DNA of 64,000 bases from Leptospira jelokensis. Lineage in GTDB: Bacteria; Spirochaetota; Leptospiria; Leptospirales; Leptospiraceae. Positions 8,770-17,186 of the stretch are shown piece by piece. The notes under the pieces were generated by a model. The model was not told where the DNA came from. It did not search any database and was given only the letters and a program-made list of their open reading frames with translations. A program made the translations under genes and the position numbers. The DNA is taken from NCBI RefSeq assembly GCF_004769635.1, contig NZ_RQGH01000026.1, positions 1 to 64,000 of the forward strand, given 5' to 3'. Position 1 is the stretch's first letter. Every line of letters starts with the position of its first letter.

Positions 8770-11700
8770 ATGAAGAAATGTTCCATTTTGCTCTCTCTCT
8801 TTTGCCTTTTGATTGCATTCAATTCTTGTGGAGAAGTCAGTCGAAACAAACCGATAGCAAAAAATGGAGTCATCGACTTATCAAATTGGGATTTTTTAAG
8901 AGATGGAAACATCAATCTCGATGGAGAATGGGAATTCTATTGGAAAGAAACCCTAAATGGCATCCAAATCGAAAAAGAACTCGGTAAAGAACCAAAATTC
9001 ATCTACCAAGTGGTCCCATCGAATTGGCGAGGGGTCGATTGGTTTGGTGAAACCTTGGGTGGATTTGGTTATGCGACATATAAACTCAAAGTCATTTTCC
9101 CAAAAAATCCACCAACCCTTGCCTTTCACAACTTGGATCTTTCTTCTGCGTACCGATTGTACATCAACGGTAAATTGGTCATTGAACAAGGTAGTTTTGG
9201 AATCAACCCAAATTATTATGAACCTTCTTATAAATCTGTTTTAGTTGATTTAGAACCAGTGAGTGGTGAAACCGAAATCGTTTACGAAATCTCCAATTAC
9301 CACTACTCAAAAGGTGGATTTTGGGAAAGTATGGAACTTGGCGAAAGACGTAAGTTATACGACAAAGTCAATCGCAGTTACCAAATCACTTCTTTCCTTG
9401 CAGGTAGTATTTTTTTATGGGCTTTGTACCACCTTGGTTTGTTTTTCATGCGAAGACAAGACAAAGCAAGTTTATTCATCGCATTATTCAGTTTACTCAT
9501 TGTGATGCGTCTTTTGACAATTGGAGAGAGGAACATTTTAGACATCCTTCCTTTTCTACCAATGGATGCCCTCATTTGCATTGAGTTTGCTACCATTTAT
9601 ATTGCCACAATCGTTTTTGCTTATTTTTATCGATTGGTTTTTCCAAATACCGTTGGCAAAAAAACCATGTACGTTTTGTACATTTTAATCACACCGTTTT
9701 TAGTTTCTTTATTTTTGCCTGTTTCTATTTTCACGGCCCAAATCCATTTTTTCCAAATCTTTTTGATTTTAGTCTGTGTTCGGATCACAATTGCAATCAT
9801 CATGGCATACCGATCTGACACCGTTGGTGCCGGTCTTTCATTAATTGGATTTAGTTTTGTTTTCGGAACTGTTGTCCATGATATCTTATACCAAAACAAT
9901 GTCATCAACACGATGAACATCACTCCTTTTGGGTTTTTGGGATTCATTTTGTTCCAAGGATACATCCTTTCTTACGGATTCACAAGAGCCTATCTTTCCA
10001 TCGAAAAATTAAAAGAAAGTTTGGAAATCTCAAACAAAGAACTAAATATTTTAAAAGATGGTTTGGAAGACATCGTAGTGGAACGGACCAAGGAATTGGA
10101 AATTTCAAAATCCAATATCGAAAGGCTAAACGAATTTGCAAAAACATTAAATACCTCATTAGAACTTGATAGCATATTAATCAAAGCATTTGATTACTTA
10201 AAGGAAGAGGTTTTTTGTGACTCCATGATTTTGTTGTTAGTGGATGAGGAAAATGGAAAACTCCATTATCATAAATCAGTTGTTTCGCAAAACTCAAAAT
10301 TAGATTTAGAAAACAAATTCCGTGGTCTTAGTTTTCCATTAGATGTTAGCGCTGGATTGTTTTATCATGTCTATAAAAGGAACCGTCCTTTCCGATTTGC
10401 CAAAGTTTGGGAATCGAGACTAAACGAATCCAATCAAAAATTCATCCAACTCATTGGAAAACACCCAGGGATGATCATTCCACTCAGCTCACAAGGGAAA
10501 GTCATTGCCATGCTTGCAATCTTTAGTGAACAAAAAGGATCTAGTTTTTCTAAAGCACAATTACAACTGGTAGAAAATACTGCTGAAAACATTGCGACCG
10601 CTGTGACAAACTCCATTTTAGTTGAGGAAATGAACCGAGAGAAGTTCATTGCAGATAACGCTCGTTTGCAAATGGAAAATGCTAAAAATGAAGTTGTGAA
10701 ACTTAATGAATTCACAAAAAAAATCAATTCGGAATCAAGTTTGTCTCAAATTATCGATGAGATGTTCGATTACATTCTCAAAAGTTTCGAAATTGAAGCA
10801 ACCCTCGTACAACTCATTGATCCAAAAAAGAAAGAACTTTACACTTATAAAACATCAATTCCCACCTATGCTACAGAAGAACAGTTATCATTCGCAAAAT
10901 CATTCCGTGTTCCATTAAACGAAAGAGGTGGGATCATTTATAAAACCTACCTGCGTAAAAAAGCATTATTTGTCCCAAGACCTCCAAAAAAATACGAATC
11001 AGAGTTAGACGAACAAATTTTTTCAAAACTAAGTTTATCTTCTTTCATTGCTGTTCCTCTTGTTGTCCAAAACGAAGTGATTGGTATCGCTTATTTTACC
11101 TCCTACCAAAAACCGATGGATGTGAACCGAGAAGTTTTACAAAGGATATCTGGATTTTGTGACCAAATTGCTGGAGCAATCCAAAATTCCCTATTACTAC
11201 AACTCACCGAAGAAGAACGAAAAAAATCAGAAAAAGCGAAAGCAGAAATCCAGAAGATGAATGAGTTCGCTAAAACCATAAACTCACAAAATAATTTAGA
11301 AAACATATTGGCCGAAATTTTTGGATTCATTCGAAAAAACTATAAAATCGAAAACTGTGTTTTGTATTTTTTAGATAAAGAATTTAATGAACTTCGTTAC
11401 CTCAATCACTCCGGTTTTGATTTATTAAATGATGAAAATGTTAACTTCTTTAAGTCCCTACGATTTCCATTAAAAGAAGAGAGTGGATTTGTGTATAAAT
11501 GTTACCAACGTAAAAAACATTTTTACATGAAACATGTTCCCAAGTCTATGCCATATCCCATTGACAAACAAATCACCGATAGATCTGGCATGAAAGGATT
11601 TCTAATTTCACCTCTTGTCAATAATGATGAGGTGGTGGCGATGGCGATGTATGGAATCAATGATGAAACCATCCATCTTTCCAATGAGGAAGTGGATTCT

Positions 11701-12507
11701 ATTGTGGGTGTCTCCGAACACATTGCGAGTGCGATCAACAATCACTTTTTACTGAAAAAAATTGAAGAAGAGAAACAAAGATCCGATTCCCTTTTACTCA
11801 ACATCCTTCCTAAAAACGTAGCAGAAGAATTACAAAAAAAGGGAAGGGTAAATCCAGTTGAATTTGAAAATGTAACCTTACTGATGACTAGTTTCCCAGG
11901 TTTCTCTCAGATCACAGGCCAACTCACACCAGAAGAGTTAATTGAAGGACTGGATTTATATTTTTCCCGTTTTGATGAAATCATTAAAACCAAAGGAATG
12001 GAAAAGTTAAGGATGACAGGTGATATGTATTTGGCAGCTGGTGGTTTACCTGTTGGAAACTTTACCCATGCTGTGGATGCCTGCCTTGCCGCCTTACAAA
12101 TCAAAAACGAAGTCAATCGTTTGATGGAAGATTTTAAAGACATCCCATTTCGACCCAATGGAATTACGATCGCCATCCACTCAGGTCCCGTGGTCGCCGG
12201 AGTCATCGGTAAATCAAAGTTTAATTACGATGTTTGGGGAAAAACTGTCACACAAACACAAGCGATCAGGCGAGGTGGTGTGGGAGTCTCCATCAATATC
12301 TCACAAGAAACGATGGAAAAGGTAAAACGGTTGTTCCATATCGATAACCAAAGGATGATTAACACTTACGAAGGGGAACAATTTCCCATTTATGAATTGT
12401 TAAGTTTAAAAACTGACTTGGCCGATCACTCAGGCATACTTCCCAATGAAAAGTTTGAAAGGTTATACACCCAACAAAAACGGGGAGCAAAAATTTTAAT
12501 CAAATGA
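8770..12507 (+). CDS. 7TM-DISM receptor with three GAF domains and a degenerate class III cyclase domain
   Basis: A very large membrane sensor of 1245 residues. It has a lipoprotein-like signal (Cys20), a 7TMR-DISMED2 sensor (about 35-190), seven membrane helices (about 205-410), a coiled coil, and three GAF domains, each introduced by a near-identical NEFAKTLN/NEFTKKIN/NEFAKTIN helix. The C-terminal cyclase domain (about 1030-1200) has lost key residues. The first metal Asp is Ser (LLMTSFPGF instead of the LFTDF form). The base-recognition Lys is Arg (EKLRMTGDMY). The Asn and Arg of the VNTASR motif are gone (VWGKTVTQTQAIR). It is probably inactive alone. It overlaps the intact cyclase downstream by 4 bp. 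Confidence 0.9.
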   Translation: MKKCSILLSLFCLLIAFNSCGEVSRNKPIAKNGVIDLSNWDFLRDGNINLDGEWEFYWKETLNGIQIEKELGKEPKFIYQVVPSNWRGVDWFGETLGGFGYATYKLKVIFPKNPPTLAFHNLDLSSAYRLYINGKLVIEQGSFGINPNYYEPSYKSVLVDLEPVSGETEIVYEISNYHYSKGGFWESMELGERRKLYDKVNRSYQITSFLAGSIFLWALYHLGLFFMRRQDKASLFIALFSLLIVMRLLTIGERNILDILPFLPMDALICIEFATIYIATIVFAYFYRLVFPNTVGKKTMYVLYILITPFLVSLFLPVSIFTAQIHFFQIFLILVCVRITIAIIMAYRSDTVGAGLSLIGFSFVFGTVVHDILYQNNVINTMNITPFGFLGFILFQGYILSYGFTRAYLSIEKLKESLEISNKELNILKDGLEDIVVERTKELEISKSNIERLNEFAKTLNTSLELDSILIKAFDYLKEEVFCDSMILLLVDEENGKLHYHKSVVSQNSKLDLENKFRGLSFPLDVSAGLFYHVYKRNRPFRFAKVWESRLNESNQKFIQLIGKHPGMIIPLSSQGKVIAMLAIFSEQKGSSFSKAQLQLVENTAENIATAVTNSILVEEMNREKFIADNARLQMENAKNEVVKLNEFTKKINSESSLSQIIDEMFDYILKSFEIEATLVQLIDPKKKELYTYKTSIPTYATEEQLSFAKSFRVPLNERGGIIYKTYLRKKALFVPRPPKKYESELDEQIFSKLSLSSFIAVPLVVQNEVIGIAYFTSYQKPMDVNREVLQRISGFCDQIAGAIQNSLLLQLTEEERKKSEKAKAEIQKMNEFAKTINSQNNLENILAEIFGFIRKNYKIENCVLYFLDKEFNELRYLNHSGFDLLNDENVNFFKSLRFPLKEESGFVYKCYQRKKHFYMKHVPKSMPYPIDKQITDRSGMKGFLISPLVNNDEVVAMAMYGINDETIHLSNEEVDSIVGVSEHIASAINNHFLLKKIEEEKQRSDSLLLNILPKNVAEELQKKGRVNPVEFENVTLLMTSFPGFSQITGQLTPEELIEGLDLYFSRFDEIIKTKGMEKLRMTGDMYLAAGGLPVGNFTHAVDACLAALQIKNEVNRLMEDFKDIPFRPNGITIAIHSGPVVAGVIGKSKFNYDVWGKTVTQTQAIRRGGVGVSINISQETMEKVKRLFHIDNQRMINTYEGEQFPIYELLSLKTDLADHSGILPNEKFERLYTQQKRGAKILIK

Positions 12508-14591
12508 TATATTCTTTGGTTTTCATAGGGATTTTCTTTTTAGGAATTCTTTATTGGGTTTCTCAGTTATACAAACAGAATGAAGAAAAAAATAATGAAC
12601 TCACCTTACTAAAATCTGAAATCAAAATCTTAAACGAAACTTTAGAAAGTAAAGAGAAAGAACTCATTACCACTAAAACGATTTCAGAAGAGTTTTCTGA
12701 CAAGTTGGTAGATTCTTATGGCCAACTTTCAGACTTGGATGGACTACTAAGGGAAATCAATTCCGCCACCGATCTCAAAGAAATCCTAAGGATATTAGGA
12801 TACTACATTCGCGAAAAATTCAAAGTCCCACATTACTTGTTGTATGTTTATAAATCGGAAAAAGATGCACTCGAATTCTTTCATAGCAATTTTCCAAGTG
12901 AACTTTCAGAAACAGTCAAAGCGGAAATCATGGGAAGGGACATCCCTGTATCCGATGAATATGTTACCAAATATGCACATGCTTATGTAAGAAAACGAAA
13001 AAGAAGTTTTTATATCCAAGATTTTGAATCCTACAAAACAGAAGGAATTGAATTAGAAAATAAAAAATCTGCGAATTTAAAATCCCTTCTTATTGTCCCC
13101 TTATACCTAAGAAACAAATTCATCGGCACATTAGATTTATTGGACTATTCAGGGATTTTTGAATTAAACGAACAACAGTTAAACCAAATCAAAATCATTG
13201 CCGATTATATTGCGGGCACCATCGAAACCGGATACCTTTTGGATGAATTAAAAAATGTAAACATCACCATCAAAGAAGAAAAGGAGAACATTGAATCCAA
13301 TCGATTGAAGTTAGAAAACCTTCATAAGTTTAATAGAAAAATCAATTCTTACTCCCAAATTGAAGATATCACAAGAGAAGTTTTCACTTACCTCAAAACG
13401 AACCATCGAGTGGAATTGGGATTTATTTTACTTGTTGATCCTAAATCAAACTCACTGGCTCCTTTGATGGAAGGTGCAGAGGTTTTTAACAAAGGATTGC
13501 TTGTCACAAATTTTTTAAGAACATTTAGGCCTAAACTAACACCGAGCATTGGGTCTTTGTACCGCACTTATACAAAACAAAAACCAATTTATTTAAAAAA
13601 ATCATCCCGTTGGAAAGAACTCACTGCCATTGATACCTCAATTGTGGAAAGTTTCAAATTAGAACTTTTTGGTCAAATTCCTTTGGTTGTACAAGGCCAA
13701 ACAATAGGAATCATTTGTGTCACACGATTGACAAGGGAACAAGAATGGACTTTTGATGAATTCCAAGAAATCATATCCTTTTGTGAACAAGTAGCAGGTG
13801 CCATTCATAACGCAAACCTACGTCGAGACTTAGAAAAAGAACGTGAAAAAACAATTCACTTCATCCGAAACATTTTACCTGGTGATTTAGCAGATGAACT
13901 CATCGAAAAAGGGGAAGTGGTTCCTATGGAATATGAATCCGTTAGTATTTTATTTACTGATTTTAAAAACTTCACCAAAGCCGCTGAATCATTATCTCCA
14001 GAAGATCTCATTGAACAATTGGATGGATGTTTCTCTCAATTTGATGACATTGCTTTAAGGCATAATTTTGAAAAATTAAAAACCATAGGTGATTCTTACA
14101 TGGCTGCGGGTGGGATTCCACAAGGAAACTTTACTCATCCTGTTGATGCATGTTTATTCGCCATGGAAATCAAATCCTTTATGACTCAGATTCGCTCCTT
14201 CAAACAAATGTTAGGCCAAGATTTCTGGGAAATTCGAATCGGAATCCATACAGGACCCGTTGTTGCGGGGGTCGTAGGAAAATCAAAATTCGCTTATGAT
14301 GTGTGGGGTGATGCTGTGAACACAGCAAGCCGTATGGAAAGTTCAGGTGATGCAGGTGAAATCAATTTATCCGAAACAACTTATGACAAAGTAAAACGAT
14401 TTTTTGAATGTGAATACCGAGGTAAGGTAAAGGCAAAAAACAAAGGTGAGATGGGAATGTACTTTTTAAAACGATTACGTCCCGAGTTTTCAAGGGATCC
14501 TGAGGGTATGGTCCCAAACCAGATGTTTTTAGACTTATATAAAAATCTACAAATCGGTGCCAAAATCATTTACCGCCAAACTGGTTCATAA
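12504..14591 (+). CDS. adenylate cyclase with GAF domains (intact class III)
   Basis: A 695-residue protein with one N-terminal membrane helix, a coiled coil, two GAF-like domains (about 90-245 and 270-430) and a class III cyclase domain (about 470-650). The catalytic set is complete: Asp in LFTDFKNFT, Lys and Asp in EKLKTIGDSYMAAGG, and YDVWGDAVNTASRMES with the transition-state Asn and Arg. The Lys plus Asp base-recognition pair favours ATP over GTP. Its start overlaps the stop of the degenerate cyclase (ATGA), so the two are made in fixed proportion and may dimerise, the upstream protein acting as regulator (inference). Confidence 0.92.
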   Translation: MIYSLVFIGIFFLGILYWVSQLYKQNEEKNNELTLLKSEIKILNETLESKEKELITTKTISEEFSDKLVDSYGQLSDLDGLLREINSATDLKEILRILGYYIREKFKVPHYLLYVYKSEKDALEFFHSNFPSELSETVKAEIMGRDIPVSDEYVTKYAHAYVRKRKRSFYIQDFESYKTEGIELENKKSANLKSLLIVPLYLRNKFIGTLDLLDYSGIFELNEQQLNQIKIIADYIAGTIETGYLLDELKNVNITIKEEKENIESNRLKLENLHKFNRKINSYSQIEDITREVFTYLKTNHRVELGFILLVDPKSNSLAPLMEGAEVFNKGLLVTNFLRTFRPKLTPSIGSLYRTYTKQKPIYLKKSSRWKELTAIDTSIVESFKLELFGQIPLVVQGQTIGIICVTRLTREQEWTFDEFQEIISFCEQVAGAIHNANLRRDLEKEREKTIHFIRNILPGDLADELIEKGEVVPMEYESVSILFTDFKNFTKAAESLSPEDLIEQLDGCFSQFDDIALRHNFEKLKTIGDSYMAAGGIPQGNFTHPVDACLFAMEIKSFMTQIRSFKQMLGQDFWEIRIGIHTGPVVAGVVGKSKFAYDVWGDAVNTASRMESSGDAGEINLSETTYDKVKRFFECEYRGKVKAKNKGEMGMYFLKRLRPEFSRDPEGMVPNQMFLDLYKNLQIGAKIIYRQTGS

Positions 14592-14592
14592 T

Positions 14593-14934
14593 TCAATTCC
14601 CAGAGGAAGAACTAGAACTTGAGGAACTGGAACTAGACGAACTCCCCCCTCGACTGGAACTGGAACTCGAACTGGAAGAGCTTCGGCTTGTAGATGTTGT
14701 TGATCGAGAAGAAGCTACCGGGCATTTTTCATAACAGAGGATGTAAAGAGAAATGCAAGTTGTTGTTGTAGAGACTGGGTTATCCAATTGAGGCCCAAGT
14801 GCGACGGCACACAGAAATTGTTCTCGCATACAACGATCCATACACTCTAATCTTGTTTCAGAACCTTTGTTACTGCATTGGAAGAACAAAAATCCAAAAC
14901 AAAGTACCAAAACTCGAAGTGACCAACGTTTCAT
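14593..14934 (-). CDS. Ser-rich small lipoprotein
   Basis: Starting at the ATG at 14934 gives a clean lipoprotein signal (RVLVLCFGFLFFQC). The first 60 mature residues hold several Cys (ECMDRCMREQFLC, TTCISLYILCYEKC). The tail is a long low-complexity Ser run broken by a few Arg and Gly, encoded by mixed codons, so it is not a simple triplet repeat. I do not recognise the family. It is convergent with the cyclase gene, only one base separating their stops. The Ser tail could be a flexible linker to the surface (inference). Confidence 0.7.
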   Translation of the reverse strand: MKRWSLRVLVLCFGFLFFQCSNKGSETRLECMDRCMREQFLCAVALGPQLDNPVSTTTTCISLYILCYEKCPVASSRSTTSTSRSSSSSSSSSSRGGSSSSSSSSSSSSSSGN

Positions 14935-15050
14935 ACACTCAATATCGCATAGATCCCGTGATGTTTCAATAGAGGATTTCCGCAAATGTGGTAATCACCT
15001 AAGAAACATACTTGCTTCTTTCAAAGAAATCCTTCAAATTGAATCAAAAG

Positions 15051-15569
15051 ATGGAAACTAGAACCATTCGTATCCTTTTTTTAGTATTTTATGTGATTTC
15101 ACTTTTAGTTTGGATTGTGGAAGAAATTTACACACTGACCAAACCACCCGAATACTTTGATCGATTTAGGATCATCATTGCGACAATAGAATCTTTCATT
15201 GCAGTCTCATCTTTTTTAGTTGTTTTCATTTTATACAAAGAGGTCAAAAAAGAGGCCGTAGAAAACAAACAGGCAAAAAACCAAATCCATGATCTCAAAC
15301 GAACCAATCGAATATTAAAGAATCCTGAAAAAGGATTTTGGGCAGAAGCAAAAGCACAAATGGTTGAATGGGAATTAACGGAAGCAGAAACTGAAATTGC
15401 CATCCTATTACTCAGAGGATTTTCTCAAAAACAGATTGCAGCTGTCAGGAAAAAAAGTTTACGCACCATCGAAAACCAAACTGCTTCGATTTATGAAAAA
15501 TCGTCCATGCGAGGCAAACTCGAGTTCATTTCATTTTTTCTCACCCCACTCCTACCCGAGGAAGACTAA
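15051..15569 (+). CDS. membrane-anchored LuxR-type HTH protein
   Basis: Two hydrophobic segments near the N-terminus (IRILFLVFYVISLLVWIV and about 40-60, IESFIAVSSFLVVFILY) are followed by a short coiled coil and a C-terminal LuxR-like helix-turn-helix: TEAETEIAILLLRGFSQKQI, then KKSLRTIENQTASIYEKS. The ATG at 15051 is chosen over the upstream TTG at 15012. A DNA-binding domain tethered to the membrane suggests a one-component sensor. The target is unknown. It precedes the M23 peptidase gene by about 50 bp and could control the downstream block. Confidence 0.75.
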   Translation: METRTIRILFLVFYVISLLVWIVEEIYTLTKPPEYFDRFRIIIATIESFIAVSSFLVVFILYKEVKKEAVENKQAKNQIHDLKRTNRILKNPEKGFWAEAKAQMVEWELTEAETEIAILLLRGFSQKQIAAVRKKSLRTIENQTASIYEKSSMRGKLEFISFFLTPLLPEED

Positions 15570-15579
15570 ACAAAAAACC

Positions 15580-15609
15580 TTGACCAAACCCTCTTTTTTT
15601 GCTTATTTT
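15580..15609 (+). promoter_or_regulatory. candidate promoter of the M23 peptidase gene
   Basis: TTGACC at 15580-15585 and TATTTT at 15604-15609 are separated by 18 bp. The implied transcription start would lie only about 5 nt before the ATG at 15621, which has no Shine-Dalgarno sequence, so the message may be leaderless. TTATTTTATG is present twice in a row here (15603-15612 and 15614-15623), and only the second ATG opens the long frame. Confidence 0.35.
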
Positions 15610-15620
15610 ATGTTTATTTT

Positions 15621-17186
15621 ATGAAACGACGAAACCTGTTTTATTTCACCATAGCATTTACATTATGTAACATTTCCATTTGGTCACAATCCAACTTGGA
15701 AGAGCGGGACAAAGATAAACAATCTGGACTGATCCAAAAAAACCAAAAAAAACAGGAAGAAATCCTACAAAAATACAATGAATTTGTGGGTAAGGTGCAA
15801 AGTCGATTTCCTGGTTTAAAAATTGCCTCTTCACCCATTGACCTAAAATTCGCAGAAGGAATTTCGGATCATAATAACGCTCCAGGCGCCACAGATAAAA
15901 AATCAAAATCATTAACGGCAATTGCTTCTGAAAATTTTTATTTGCAACTGGAACCAACAACAAAACCTAACATGCGTTCGCAAGTAAAGGTTAAAAAAGG
16001 TGACAATTTAGAGGTGGTGATGGTCTTAAAACAAGATGTCACCGAAAAAAAAGAAGGTTCCCATTGGGTATTGGTTCGCACCAAATCAAAAAAGGAAGGT
16101 TATACCACACAAGACTTATTACAACCAACGAAACCCGCTGTCAAATCACGAAACACAGAAGGTTTTTCACTTGATTTGTCTTCCTTACCATCCAGAACCA
16201 CAACGGATTCATCTAACATAAGTTACTCAGAAACAAATAAAGGAAAAGAGATGTGGGTGAGTGCCAGTTCATTAAACATGAGAGCAGAACCAGATGTGAA
16301 CGGTTACGTCGTCGCAAGGTTACCAAAAGGAATTAAGGTATCCATCCAAAATTCTACTGCAAATGAAGAGACCATCGACGGAATCTCTTCTCTTTGGCAC
16401 CAAGTATCATCGGCCTATGGAAATGGTTGGGTTTTTGGTGGTTATTTAAGTTCATCAGAAGTTGTTTCCTATGACGTATCACCAGGAGAAATTTCCTATC
16501 CACAAGAAAATCCCGACGAACTAAAAGTCGGCGAAAAACGATATGTTCGATCCACTAACCTACGCATGCGAGACGAACCAAACGAGTATGGTTCGGTTGT
16601 CATATCCATACCCGGTGATGAAAAAATAAAAATTTTGGACACCAAAAAGGAAGTCGAAACGATTTCAGGGGTTCGTTCCAAATGGATTTATGTCAATTGG
16701 AATGACGAATGGGAAGGTTGGGTCTTTGGTGGGTTTGTTTCCAAAGAAAGAGGACCTTTAGTAGATTCAGACGACATATCAAAGTACTTTCAAATTCCTA
16801 TTGATAACGACCGTTACGTTTCATCTAATTTCGGAACCCGTGTTGATCCAGTCACTGGAAAGGTAGGTGCCTTCCATTCTGGGATTGATTTACCTGCTGC
16901 CGTTGGCACTCCAATAAAAGCAGTCAGCGATGGAAAAGTTTGGCGAACCATCACAACTAGCGGAGGTTATGGGGTATTAACAATTTTAAGTCACAAAAAC
17001 AATATTTATACCTACTATGCTCATCAGAATGAACGCCAAGTAAAAGAGGGTGACACAGTGCGCTCTGGTGATATCATTGGTCAGGTAGGAAACACTGGTA
17101 AATCTACCGGTCCTCATTTACATTTTGAAGTTAGGAAAGGCCCAGACCAACAAGCATTGGATCCAGGAGCATATTTACCCAAATGA
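15621..17186 (+). CDS. M23-family peptidoglycan endopeptidase with SH3b domains
   Basis: An exported 521-residue murein hydrolase. Signal peptide at about 1-23 (ending IWSQ). Three SH3b-like modules follow, one diverged (about 105-175) and two clear ones (SASSLNMRAEP ... GWVFGGYL and STNLRMRDEP ... GWVFGGFV). The C-terminal LytM/M23 domain has HSGIDLP and HLHFEV with GKSTGP before it, which supply the zinc ligands, so the enzyme should be active. It cleaves peptide cross-links in peptidoglycan (family knowledge). Its stop overlaps the start of the ankyrin gene by 4 bp. Confidence 0.92.
   Translation: MKRRNLFYFTIAFTLCNISIWSQSNLEERDKDKQSGLIQKNQKKQEEILQKYNEFVGKVQSRFPGLKIASSPIDLKFAEGISDHNNAPGATDKKSKSLTAIASENFYLQLEPTTKPNMRSQVKVKKGDNLEVVMVLKQDVTEKKEGSHWVLVRTKSKKEGYTTQDLLQPTKPAVKSRNTEGFSLDLSSLPSRTTTDSSNISYSETNKGKEMWVSASSLNMRAEPDVNGYVVARLPKGIKVSIQNSTANEETIDGISSLWHQVSSAYGNGWVFGGYLSSSEVVSYDVSPGEISYPQENPDELKVGEKRYVRSTNLRMRDEPNEYGSVVISIPGDEKIKILDTKKEVETISGVRSKWIYVNWNDEWEGWVFGGFVSKERGPLVDSDDISKYFQIPIDNDRYVSSNFGTRVDPVTGKVGAFHSGIDLPAAVGTPIKAVSDGKVWRTITTSGGYGVLTILSHKNNIYTYYAHQNERQVKEGDTVRSGDIIGQVGNTGKSTGPHLHFEVRKGPDQQALDPGAYLPK

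Noticed and set aside
14593..14720. Simple triplet repeat in the Ser-rich lipoprotein tail
   Set aside because: Ser is encoded by several codons with Arg and Gly in between; there is no uniform repeat unit.
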